Source: an uncultured beta proteobacterium
GTDB taxonomy: Bacteria > Pseudomonadota > Gammaproteobacteria > Burkholderiales > Burkholderiaceae
Reading direction: 5' to 3'
Assembly: GCA_903835865.1 (NCBI GenBank)
Contig: CAILON010000090.1
Span: 1-5,075, forward strand
DNA: 5,075 nucleotides
Of the stretch, positions 1 through 5,075 are shown piece after piece; the stretch's first letter is position 1, and each line of letters begins with the position of its first letter. The notes under the pieces are model-generated. The model was not told where the DNA came from, searched no databases, and saw nothing but the letters and a program-made list of their open reading frames with translations. Position numbers and translations under genes: made by a program.

Positions 1-32
1 AGAGTTCATCAGCAGTAAATTCTTAAAAAGAG

Positions 33-64
33 AAAGCCCTTGAAGTTTTATTCAGGGGCTTTTT
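33..64 (+). terminator. Intrinsic (rho-independent) terminator, possibly bidirectional
   Basis: The stem AAAGCCCTTGAA (33-44) pairs with TTCAGGGGCTTT (51-62) over 12 positions. One of these (40/55) is a G-T pair, and the loop is 6 nt (GTTTTA). A T-rich tail (60-64) runs straight on from the plus-strand arm, as in a textbook intrinsic terminator. It most likely ends transcription of a gene lying left of the window, whose last codons may be in 1-26. On the minus strand the stem is followed by a T-rich stretch (complement of 25-35, CTCTTTTT), so it could also stop leftward transcripts. The structure is seen directly; its activity is inferred. Confidence 0.85.
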
Positions 65-93
65 ATATGCGCGAGTGAGAATGCCCCTTTTGG

Positions 94-144
94 GCTCAAA
101 GATCCAAATCTGAAGCAATGTGCCGAATTTGGATGCATTTGAGC
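94..144. repeat. Long interrupted inverted repeat (hairpin)
   Basis: GCTCAAA (94-100) is complementary to TTTGAGC (138-144), and ATCCAAAT (102-109) is complementary to ATTTGGAT (127-134). The two stem blocks, 7 and 8 bp, stack with a small asymmetric internal loop (1 nt against 3 nt) and a 17-nt apical loop. There is no T-run next to either side, so this is not a simple intrinsic terminator. It could be the 5' domain of a small RNA read on the minus strand, part of the 3' region of an upstream transcript, or a remnant of a repeat element. The pairing is plain in the sequence; the role is unknown. Confidence 0.7.
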
Positions 145-153
145 GCTAGTTTA

Positions 154-159
154 AAGATA
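154..159 (-). promoter_or_regulatory. Minus-strand -10-like hexamer of a class II Crp/Fnr promoter
   Basis: The minus strand reads TATCTT from 159 to 154. This matches 4 of 6 bases of TATAAT, including the first three and the last T. If the start is at 147, the hexamer occupies exactly -12 to -7 and the Crp/Fnr box centre falls at -41.5. No extended -10 TG is present. It would drive the candidate small RNA to the left. Confidence 0.35.
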
Positions 160-181
160 TTCCTTATCTCCTTGAGTATCC

Positions 182-195
182 GTGATCTACATCAA
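182..195. promoter_or_regulatory. Crp/Fnr-superfamily binding site (FNR/Anr-like box)
   Basis: GTGATCTACATCAA matches 9 of the 10 fixed positions of the FNR consensus TTGAT-N4-ATCAA; only the first base differs. The TGAT-N4-ATCA core is also the core of CRP sites, but the outer bases (C at 181, AG at 195-196) fit CRP less well. Class II activation places such a box at about -41.5. -10-like hexamers occur at about that distance on both sides: TATCTT on the minus strand (159-154) and CATACT on the plus strand (217-222). An oxygen- or nitrogen-oxide-responsive regulator is a reasonable guess, but the regulator itself is not in the window. Confidence 0.5.
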
Positions 196-216
196 GATGC
201 CTCGTCAGGTTTACTC

Positions 217-222
217 CATACT
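217..222 (+). promoter_or_regulatory. Plus-strand -10-like hexamer downstream of the Crp/Fnr box
   Basis: CATACT matches 4 of 6 bases of TATAAT, including the key second A and last T. A start near 229-230 would place the box centre at -40.5 to -41.5, the class II position. The resulting transcript would have a leader of about 307 nt before the permease start codon. The register is slightly poorer than for the minus-strand hexamer. The two candidates may be alternatives, or both may work from one palindromic site. Confidence 0.3.
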
Positions 223-468
223 GAACCACAAAGTGCATTTTCTGACACTGGTTAAAGGTATTAAATTTTATGAATTGGCTATCAACAGTATTTTTCATAG
301 CTCACCCACACACTTTTCACCTTGGCTAATATTGCACAGCAATAGCAATCTGTCGCTATTTCCTAGCGTTTTAAGCAGTCTGCATGCTTCACTTGCTGAT
401 TCCTACATCCTGCCCAGATTCATGCTCACAACCATATCAGGCCTCTTACATTTATTAAAAATAAACTC

Positions 469-496
469 TTGCGCAGCAATCATTTTACATTATTAT
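469..496 (+). promoter_or_regulatory. Likely sigma70-type promoter of the efflux operon
   Basis: TTGCGC (469-474, 3 of 6 matches to TTGACA, with the TTG core) is separated by 16 bases from TATTAT (491-496, 5 of 6 matches to TATAAT). A perfect TATAAT also lies at 496-501, but it has no good -35 at standard spacing. Transcription would start near 503 and leave an untranslated leader of about 34 nt. The surrounding DNA is strongly AT-rich, which favours promoter melting. The -35 is weak, so an activator may help. Confidence 0.45.
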
Positions 497-530
497 ATAA
501 TATTATTAAATAAAGTAACTAGCTAGGTAT

Positions 531-535
531 AAGGA
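531..535 (+). promoter_or_regulatory. Unusually close Shine-Dalgarno sequence of the permease gene
   Basis: AAGGA ends only one base before the ATG at 537, much closer than the usual 5-9 nt. A second weak match, AGGT (525-528), lies 8 bases upstream of the ATG and could be the one used. No in-frame start codon exists between the upstream stop (TAA 516-518) and 537. The next in-frame Met is residue 51 and would remove the first membrane helix. The start at 537 therefore stands despite the odd spacing. Confidence 0.5.
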
Positions 536-536
536 C

Positions 537-3500
537 ATGGATAAAAAACTAGGGATTTCAGGCCGAATAGCAGCATTTTTTCAAGGGGCGCAAATTACGC
601 CACTGATAGCTATCCTTGCCTTGCTTCTAGGTTTATTTGCCATCATCGTTACCCCACGCGAAGAAGAACCTCAAATTAACGTAACGATGGCTAATGTCAT
701 CATCCCGTTTCCTGGTGCGAGCGCTAAGAACGTAGAGGAAATGGTCTCGATTCCAGCAGAGCAAGTGTTGTCTCAAATTGCAGGCATCGAACATGTTATG
801 TCGATGTCTCAAACAGGCCTTTCTGTAATTACAGTGCAGTTTAAGGTCGGCGTACCCAGAACCGAGGCGCTAGTAAGACTGCATGACACGGTAGCAGCTA
901 ACTCCGATTGGTTACCTAAGGGTCTAGGCGTGATGCCAGCCATTATTAAGCCAAAGGGAATTGATGATGTACCAATACTGTCTCTGACGCTATTTTCGAA
1001 AAATCCGTCAGTTACTTCCTACGATTTAGAAAAAGTTGCCAACCAAATAGAAGTGGATTTGAAACGTATCAAAGGAACTCGTGAAGTTAGTACCATTGGC
1101 GGGCCAAAACGAGCTATCCGGATCGAGGTCAGTTCTGAAAAAATGGCTCTCAAAGGCGTGACCATTCCTGAACTACGATTGGCGCTAGAAACTGCCAACC
1201 TAGGTATGCCAGTCGGCGATCTGCTTACACAACAAGGAGCCATTGCCATTGAAACTGGTCCTTTCCTGAAAAACTTAAAAGATGTTGAGAGCATCGCCCT
1301 AGGCGTTCGCCAAGGCAACCCCGTTTACATCAAGGATGTGGCAGCAGTCATTGAGGGGCCAATGCAAAATCGCCGCTTAGTTTGGCATACAGATACTACT
1401 GAAAAAGGTTCTGCAGATCATCCAGCCGTCTCGATTTCAGTTACCAAGAAACCTGGTGAGAATGCAGTTGATGTTTCAAATCAAGTACTCAATCAAGTGC
1501 AATCCCTTAAGGCCACTTTAATACCCAAAGAAATAGAGATAGCAGTCTCACGCAACTACGGCGAAACAGCTAATGAAAAAGCCACTAAGCTTATTCAGAA
1601 GTTGATTTTTGCGACATTGTCAGTAGTCGCTCTGATTTTCTTTGCGCTAGGGCGTAGAGAGGCCATGATCGTTGGCTCAGCAGTTGTCCTTACCTTAGCT
1701 GCAACTCTGTTCGCCTCTTGGGCCTGGGGATTTACGATTAATCGCGTTTCCCTTTTTGCCCTTATCTTTTCTATTGGCATCTTGGTGGATGATGCGATTG
1801 TGGTTGTTGAAAATATTCATCGACATCAGTTACTTTTCCCCAATAAAAGCTTAAAAGAAATTATTCCTGGTGCTGTAGATGAGGTAGGCGGACCGACCAT
1901 TCTGGCCACCTTAACTGTCATTGCCGCCCTTCTCCCTATGGCTTTCATCAGTGGTCTGATGGGACCTTATATGAGCCCCATCCCCATTAACTCCAGCATG
2001 GGCATGATGCTATCGCTTGCAATCGCTTTCATGATTACCCCCTGGATGGCAAGAATTTGGTTAGTCAGCCATTCAGATGCTCAAAAGCTGCACTTTAATC
2101 TTGCTCAGTGGATTAGCCCAAAATTTAAAAAAATATTTGAACCTCTTCTGAGCGATCAATCTGGCAAAAGAAACCGGAAGCTGCTCGCAGGCGGAGTAGT
2201 TGGCGCCATTTTAATTTCACTCGCATTGCCAATGACAGGTTTAGTGGTATTGAAAATGTTACCTTTTGATAACAAATCAGAATTTCAAGTGATCTTGGAC
2301 ATGCCTCCAAACACGAGGATTGAAAAGACCTCAGATGTTTTAAGGGAGATGGGTGTCGCCCTTGCAAAATTGCCTGAAGTGAGCAGCTATCAGATATATG
2401 CCGGTACTTCCGCCCCAATTAACTTTAACGGCTTGGTGCGACAGTACTACTTTAGGCAAGGTCCAGCTCTAGGCGATATTCAGGTCAACTTAGTCGATAA
2501 GCATCACCGCTCTGATCAAAGCCACCTCATAGCAAGCCGTATTCGACCAGCACTGCAAGAGATTAGCAAAAAATATCATGCTAACGTCAAAGTGGTAGAG
2601 GTGCCTCCAGGACCTCCAGTGCTTTCACCGATCGTCGCTGAAATCTACGGCCCCACTCCAGAAGGCCGGCTCAGCGTGAGCAAGTCCGTTCGGTCTGCAC
2701 TAGAGAAAATAGAGGGTGTTGTCGACATTGATGACAGCAGCATTGCAAAATCACCAAAACAGTTTTTGGTAGTTGATCGTCGTAAGGCAAGTTTGATGGG
2801 TATTTCTCAGCAAGCGATTGTCACAACCTTAAGAGCTGGTCTTGCCGGAGAAAATGTCGCCTATATACATGATGAGTCTAAATACCCAGCACCTACGGAG
2901 ATCCGCCTCCCCGAGAATAAGCAGGACTCATTAAATGAACTGCTGAAGTTAACCGTCAGAAACTCACAGCGGGAGGCTATACCCCTAAGCCAATTAGTTT
3001 CTATCGTAGATGCTGAGCGTGAGCAGACTATCTATCGCAAGGATCTCTTACCGGTGAGTTATGTTATTGGAGATACTGCAGGGAAAATTGATAGTCCTTT
3101 ATATGGATTATTTAAAGCTAGATCCCTAACCAAGGAAATCAAAGATCCGCAGGGTAAAGAAGTGGAAGAATTCTTTACGGCCGCTCCAACTGATCCCTAC
3201 CAACATTACGCAATCAAATGGGATGGTGAGTGGCAGGTTACCTATGAAACCTTCCGGGATATGGGCGCTGCCTATGCTGTTGGGTTAATACTAATTTACC
3301 TTTTGGTTGTAGCGCACTTTGGCTCCTATCTCACACCACTCGTCATCATGGCGCCTATTCCCCTCACCATTATTGGAGTCATGCCTGGGCATGCTTTGTT
3401 AGGTGCGCAATTCACTGCAACATCCATGATTGGCATGATTGCGCTGGCAGGAATCATTGTTCGTAACTCAATATTGCTTGTGGACTTTATTAACCTCCAG

Positions 3501-3755
3501 GTTCGCGAAGGTATTGCATTTAAAGATGCTGTAGTCGATGCAGCCATCACTAGAGCGCAGCCTATTGCGTTAACAGGATTAGCTGCAATGTTAGGTGCAT
3601 TCTTTATATTGGATGATCCCATTTTCAATGGCCTTGCAATCTCCTTAATTTTTGGAATTCTGGTTTCGACTGCTCTGACGTTAGTCGTGATTCCCCTACT
3701 CTACTATTCAGCCTATTCAAATCGAGTAGACAAAATTCTCCAATCAACCCATTAA
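537..3755 (+). CDS. RND-family efflux permease (HAE/AcrB-type inner-membrane pump subunit)
   Basis: This is a proton-driven inner-membrane transporter of the resistance-nodulation-division superfamily (ACR_tran). It has 1072 aa, the usual RND length. Membrane helix 1 lies at about 14-37 and is followed by the first periplasmic porter/docking half (about 38-340). Helices 2-6 lie at about 352-510 and helix 7 at about 551-573. The second periplasmic half spans about 575-905, and helices 8-12 about 909-1055. Helix 4 carries GILVDDAIVVVENIHRH (414-430). The adjacent D418 and D419 correspond to the AcrB Asp407/Asp408 proton relay, which points to drug/organic-substrate pumps rather than CzcA-type metal pumps. 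Helix 10 has GIIVRNSILLVDF (972-984), with R976 where AcrB has Lys940. Other marks are GPYMSPIPINSSMG (476-489) and KWDGEWQVTYE (894-904). The frame is intact, and the permease is first in an operon with a small membrane protein and a TolC homologue. Substrate cannot be told from sequence, so I give no gene symbol. Confidence 0.96.
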   Translation: MDKKLGISGRIAAFFQGAQITPLIAILALLLGLFAIIVTPREEEPQINVTMANVIIPFPGASAKNVEEMVSIPAEQVLSQIAGIEHVMSMSQTGLSVITVQFKVGVPRTEALVRLHDTVAANSDWLPKGLGVMPAIIKPKGIDDVPILSLTLFSKNPSVTSYDLEKVANQIEVDLKRIKGTREVSTIGGPKRAIRIEVSSEKMALKGVTIPELRLALETANLGMPVGDLLTQQGAIAIETGPFLKNLKDVESIALGVRQGNPVYIKDVAAVIEGPMQNRRLVWHTDTTEKGSADHPAVSISVTKKPGENAVDVSNQVLNQVQSLKATLIPKEIEIAVSRNYGETANEKATKLIQKLIFATLSVVALIFFALGRREAMIVGSAVVLTLAATLFASWAWGFTINRVSLFALIFSIGILVDDAIVVVENIHRHQLLFPNKSLKEIIPGAVDEVGGPTILATLTVIAALLPMAFISGLMGPYMSPIPINSSMGMMLSLAIAFMITPWMARIWLVSHSDAQKLHFNLAQWISPKFKKIFEPLLSDQSGKRNRKLLAGGVVGAILISLALPMTGLVVLKMLPFDNKSEFQVILDMPPNTRIEKTSDVLREMGVALAKLPEVSSYQIYAGTSAPINFNGLVRQYYFRQGPALGDIQVNLVDKHHRSDQSHLIASRIRPALQEISKKYHANVKVVEVPPGPPVLSPIVAEIYGPTPEGRLSVSKSVRSALEKIEGVVDIDDSSIAKSPKQFLVVDRRKASLMGISQQAIVTTLRAGLAGENVAYIHDESKYPAPTEIRLPENKQDSLNELLKLTVRNSQREAIPLSQLVSIVDAEREQTIYRKDLLPVSYVIGDTAGKIDSPLYGLFKARSLTKEIKDPQGKEVEEFFTAAPTDPYQHYAIKWDGEWQVTYETFRDMGAAYAVGLILIYLLVVAHFGSYLTPLVIMAPIPLTIIGVMPGHALLGAQFTATSMIGMIALAGIIVRNSILLVDFINLQVREGIAFKDAVVDAAITRAQPIALTGLAAMLGAFFILDDPIFNGLAISLIFGILVSTALTLVVIPLLYYSAYSNRVDKILQSTH

Positions 3756-3762
3756 TTTATTG

Positions 3763-3767
3763 AAGGA
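3763..3767 (+). promoter_or_regulatory. Shine-Dalgarno sequence that fixes the DUF2892 gene start
   Basis: AAGGA lies 7 bases before the ATG at 3775. An alternative in-frame TTG at 3760 sits upstream of this site and has no Shine-Dalgarno of its own. The ATG at 3775 is therefore preferred over the longer 74-codon reading. Confidence 0.75.
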
Positions 3768-3774
3768 ATTCATC

Positions 3775-3984
3775 ATGACATCTTGGCAAGTAGTACGCGT
3801 CATAGCGGGCGCTTTCATTCTCATCTCAGTAGCGTTTGGAGCACCTTCAAGCCCATGGTTTGTGAATGAATGGTTTTTAGCATTCACAGCCTTTGTTGGC
3901 GCCAATATCTTACAAAGTGGCTTGACTCAATGGTGCCTGATGGAAAGTATTGTTCGTAAATTAGGCCTCAAAGCTGACGCATAA
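3775..3984 (+). CDS. Small DUF2892 / YgaP-transmembrane-domain-like inner-membrane protein
   Basis: This 69-aa protein is predicted to have two membrane-spanning segments (about 5-23 and 33-50) joined by a short loop with Pro and Trp (PSSPWF, 24-29). The pattern fits the DUF2892 family, which resembles the membrane domain of YgaP: an early Arg-x3-Gly (R8, G12), a Trp before helix 2 (W33), FVGANILQSGLT (40-51), then a Cys (C54) and a basic C-terminal end with RKLG (61-64). The family often has Cys-Pro at C54; here it is Cys-Leu. There is no rhodanese domain, so a sulfurtransferase activity is not supported. The gene starts 19 bases after the permease stop and ends 15 bases before the TolC homologue, so it is surely co-transcribed. 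Its function in the pump is unknown; accessory or stabilising subunit is a guess. Confidence 0.8.
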   Translation: MTSWQVVRVIAGAFILISVAFGAPSSPWFVNEWFLAFTAFVGANILQSGLTQWCLMESIVRKLGLKADA

Positions 3985-3999
3985 ATTCTAAGGTCCACA

Positions 4000-5075
4000 A
4001 TGAAACCTCTATATTTAAAACTTTTGGCGGCAGCTATGATGGCTCTGCTTGCTATATCGACCAATCCTGTAATGGCAACAAGTCTCATGGATGTTTGGCG
4101 AGAAGCTCAGAACAGAGATCCAGAATTCATTGCTAGTCGCTATGAACAGATGGCTGGCGAAAAAAGACGCGACCAGGGAACTTCATTATGGCTTCCGAGC
4201 ATTAGTTTAACTGCCCTGACTGGCAGCATGAGTTACAACACCACCACTACGGGGGCGCAATTTTATGCTCCAGGAATGGGGACGTTTAATGGCGCTAATT
4301 TCAATACCTCAGTCAATAATGGTTTTGTGAACCGGTATACCGTCGGCGCTACACAATCAATATATAACCGTGAACGCCTTGCCCAAAGTAGGCAACTGAA
4401 TCTTTCAGCAGACGCTTCTTCTCTCGGCGCTCATGTAGCCAACCAAAATCTAATTTTACTGGTCGCGGAACGTTATTTCGATGTGCTAAGCGCTGAAGAA
4501 GCGGTCAGATTGGTCAAAAAGCAAGAAGCAGCAATTAACAATACCCGCCAACAAATTGAAAAGCGCTTCAAACTTGGTGATGCCAGTCAAACTGATATGC
4601 AGGAAGCCAATGAAAGATTGGATACCGTAAAAGTAAGGGCCTTAGATGCTGACACCAATCTGACAATCAAAAAACTTGCTCTACAAGATTTATTTGGGAG
4701 TGCTGTGAATGTTGATAAATTAAAAATAAGCTTAAATACGAGCCAACTTACACTTCCAGGCATTGAAACCTATTTAGCAAAGCTAAAGTCTCAGAATATT
4801 CAACTACAAATCCTTTCTATCCAAGAAAAGGTGGCAAAAGAAGAGGCTGAAAAGTATGGCGCTATCACTTCTCCAAGGCTAGATGCAGTAGCCCAATCTA
4901 CGAAAGATAACTTGAGTGGGTCTGGCAATTTTGGCCCTGCTAGTAATACAGCAACCAATAATTATCTCGTGGGATTGCAGCTCTCTATCCCTCTCTATAC
5001 CGGTGGATACCGGACAGCCAAGCAAGAAGAGTTATTGTTATTGATTGAAAAAACTAAGGCTGAGTACAGTAAATC
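4000..5075 (+). CDS. TolC-family outer-membrane efflux channel (3' end beyond the window)
   Basis: This is the outer-membrane factor of a tripartite pump or type I secretion system. It should trimerise into a beta-barrel plus periplasmic alpha-barrel duct. The start is ATG 4000 with AAGGT at 3990-3994, 5 bases upstream. A Sec signal peptide is evident: K2/K7, a hydrophobic core 8-19, and likely cleavage after VMA (A26). The mature part opens with SLMDVWREAQNRDPEF (28-43), the typical TolC first helix, followed by LPSISLTA (65-72) and a Gly/Asn/Thr-rich loop (75-112). QSIYNRERLAQSRQ (119-132) and LSIPLYTGGYRTAKQEE (328-344) are the two equivalent barrel-to-helix turns of the internal duplication. 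ERYFDVLSAEE (157-167) and KRFKLGDASQTDMQEA (188-203) are further hallmarks. The 358 residues seen are roughly three quarters of a usual 440-490-aa protein. The frame is open to the window edge with no sign of damage. Confidence 0.95.
   Translation, partial: MKPLYLKLLAAAMMALLAISTNPVMATSLMDVWREAQNRDPEFIASRYEQMAGEKRRDQGTSLWLPSISLTALTGSMSYNTTTTGAQFYAPGMGTFNGANFNTSVNNGFVNRYTVGATQSIYNRERLAQSRQLNLSADASSLGAHVANQNLILLVAERYFDVLSAEEAVRLVKKQEAAINNTRQQIEKRFKLGDASQTDMQEANERLDTVKVRALDADTNLTIKKLALQDLFGSAVNVDKLKISLNTSQLTLPGIETYLAKLKSQNIQLQILSIQEKVAKEEAEKYGAITSPRLDAVAQSTKDNLSGSGNFGPASNTATNNYLVGLQLSIPLYTGGYRTAKQEELLLLIEKTKAEYSK

Larger units (their letters stand above)
25..147 (-). ncRNA. Candidate Crp/Fnr-controlled small RNA (hypothesis)
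   Basis: Read leftward, four elements fall in the order expected of a regulated sRNA gene. First comes a Crp/Fnr box centred at 188.5, then a -10-like TATCTT (159-154) placed so that a start at 147 puts the box at -41.5. Next is a strong 5' hairpin (144-94), and last a GC-rich terminator stem (62-33) followed by a T-rich tail ending near 25. A small hairpin, GCCC/GGGC (95-92 with 86-83), lies between them. The predicted RNA is about 120 nt. The only minus-strand reading frame inside it (ATG at 139-137, 28 codons) has no Shine-Dalgarno sequence. I do not recognise the RNA as a member of a known family. The terminator may simply serve the upstream gene on the other strand, so confidence is low. 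Confidence 0.3.
196..536. other. Non-coding leader / intergenic region upstream of the efflux operon
   Basis: I see no convincing protein gene here. One open frame runs 182-526, but it starts with GTG inside the Crp/Fnr box, lacks a Shine-Dalgarno sequence and resembles nothing I know. What can be supported: a 19-codon mini-frame (270-329, product MNWLSTVFFIAHPHTFHLG) preceded by AAAGGT at 254-259; a cluster of short mutually exclusive inverted repeats at 331-368 followed by TTTT (369-372); a very AT-rich stretch at 446-518 that holds the likely operon promoter; and the 8-bp palindrome CTAGCTAG at 519-526 between promoter and start codon. It may be a regulated 5' leader, a decayed gene, or plain spacer. 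Confidence 0.5.

Noticed and set aside
1..26. C-terminal codons of an upstream plus-strand gene
   Set aside because: Two frames end before the terminator (TAA at 16-18 after RVHQQ, or TAA at 24-26 after SSSAVNS). They cannot be told apart from so few codons, so no CDS is called, although a gene ending here is likely.
242..271. Alternative promoter CTGACA-N18-TTTTAT
   Set aside because: The -35 is good (5 of 6) but the -10 is poor and the spacing 18. It overlaps the mini-ORF start, and nothing downstream needs it. Start-site mapping would be required to prefer it over the Crp/Fnr-linked or proximal promoters.
164..298. Minus-strand frame of 44 codons (ATG at 298-296, stop at 166-164)
   Set aside because: The only SD-like sequence (GGTGAG) is 2 bases from the ATG, the frame runs through the Crp/Fnr box, and the product has no recognisable features.
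182..526. Open frame of 114 codons upstream of the permease on the plus strand
   Set aside because: It starts with GTG inside the Crp/Fnr box, has no Shine-Dalgarno sequence, and overlaps the likely operon promoter and hairpins. Its Ser/Leu/His-rich product shows no recognisable domain or signal. More likely a chance open frame in AT-rich DNA.
1019..3628. Four minus-strand open frames of 61-100 codons inside the permease gene
   Set aside because: They are antisense shadows of a strongly coding plus-strand frame. They have no recognisable domains, and their composition is what reversed RND codons give.
537..3755. Heavy-metal (CzcA/CusA-type) RND pump
   Set aside because: Metal pumps typically have a single Asp in the helix-4 motif and a different helix-10 motif. 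Here the Asp-Asp pair and the RNSILLVDF motif fit the HAE/AcrB-type branch.
3760..3774. TTG start at 3760 for the DUF2892 protein, adding MKEFI
   Set aside because: The Shine-Dalgarno AAGGA (3763-3767) lies inside this extension and is ideally spaced for the ATG at 3775.

Overview
The window looks like chromosomal DNA of a Gram-negative proteobacterium. It carries a tripartite-type RND efflux permease and a TolC-family outer-membrane protein with a Sec signal peptide. The moderate base composition and the flavour of the permease (start GISGRIAAFF, GPYMSPIPINSSMG, KWDGEWQVTYE) make me lean towards a Betaproteobacterium of the Burkholderiales, possibly Polynucleobacter-like. That assignment is inference, not proof.

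Layout: (1) Positions 1-32 hold at most the last few codons of an unseen upstream gene. A good intrinsic terminator hairpin follows at 33-64. (2) Positions 65-536 contain no convincing protein gene, but they are structured. There is a long interrupted hairpin at 94-144, a Crp/Fnr-type box at 182-195 with -10-like hexamers at class II distance on both sides, several short alternative hairpins at 331-372, and an AT-rich promoter region at 469-501. (3) From 537 a compact plus-strand operon begins: an RND permease (1072 aa), a 69-aa DUF2892/YgaP-TM-like membrane protein, and a TolC-family channel cut by the right window edge after 358 residues. The gaps are 19 and 15 bases, with no terminator between genes.

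The permease should sit in the inner membrane and use proton influx to move substrates. The TolC-type protein would form the exit duct through the outer membrane. The periplasmic adaptor needed to join them is not in the window; it may lie beyond the right edge or elsewhere. The role of the small membrane protein between them is unknown.

The most interesting part is the non-coding region. On the minus strand, the Crp/Fnr box, a correctly placed -10, a 5' hairpin and a 3' terminator stem with a T-rich tail together outline a possible small RNA of about 120 nt (roughly 147 down to 25). On the plus strand, the same box could drive a long leader into the efflux operon. Both ideas are hypotheses read from sequence only.
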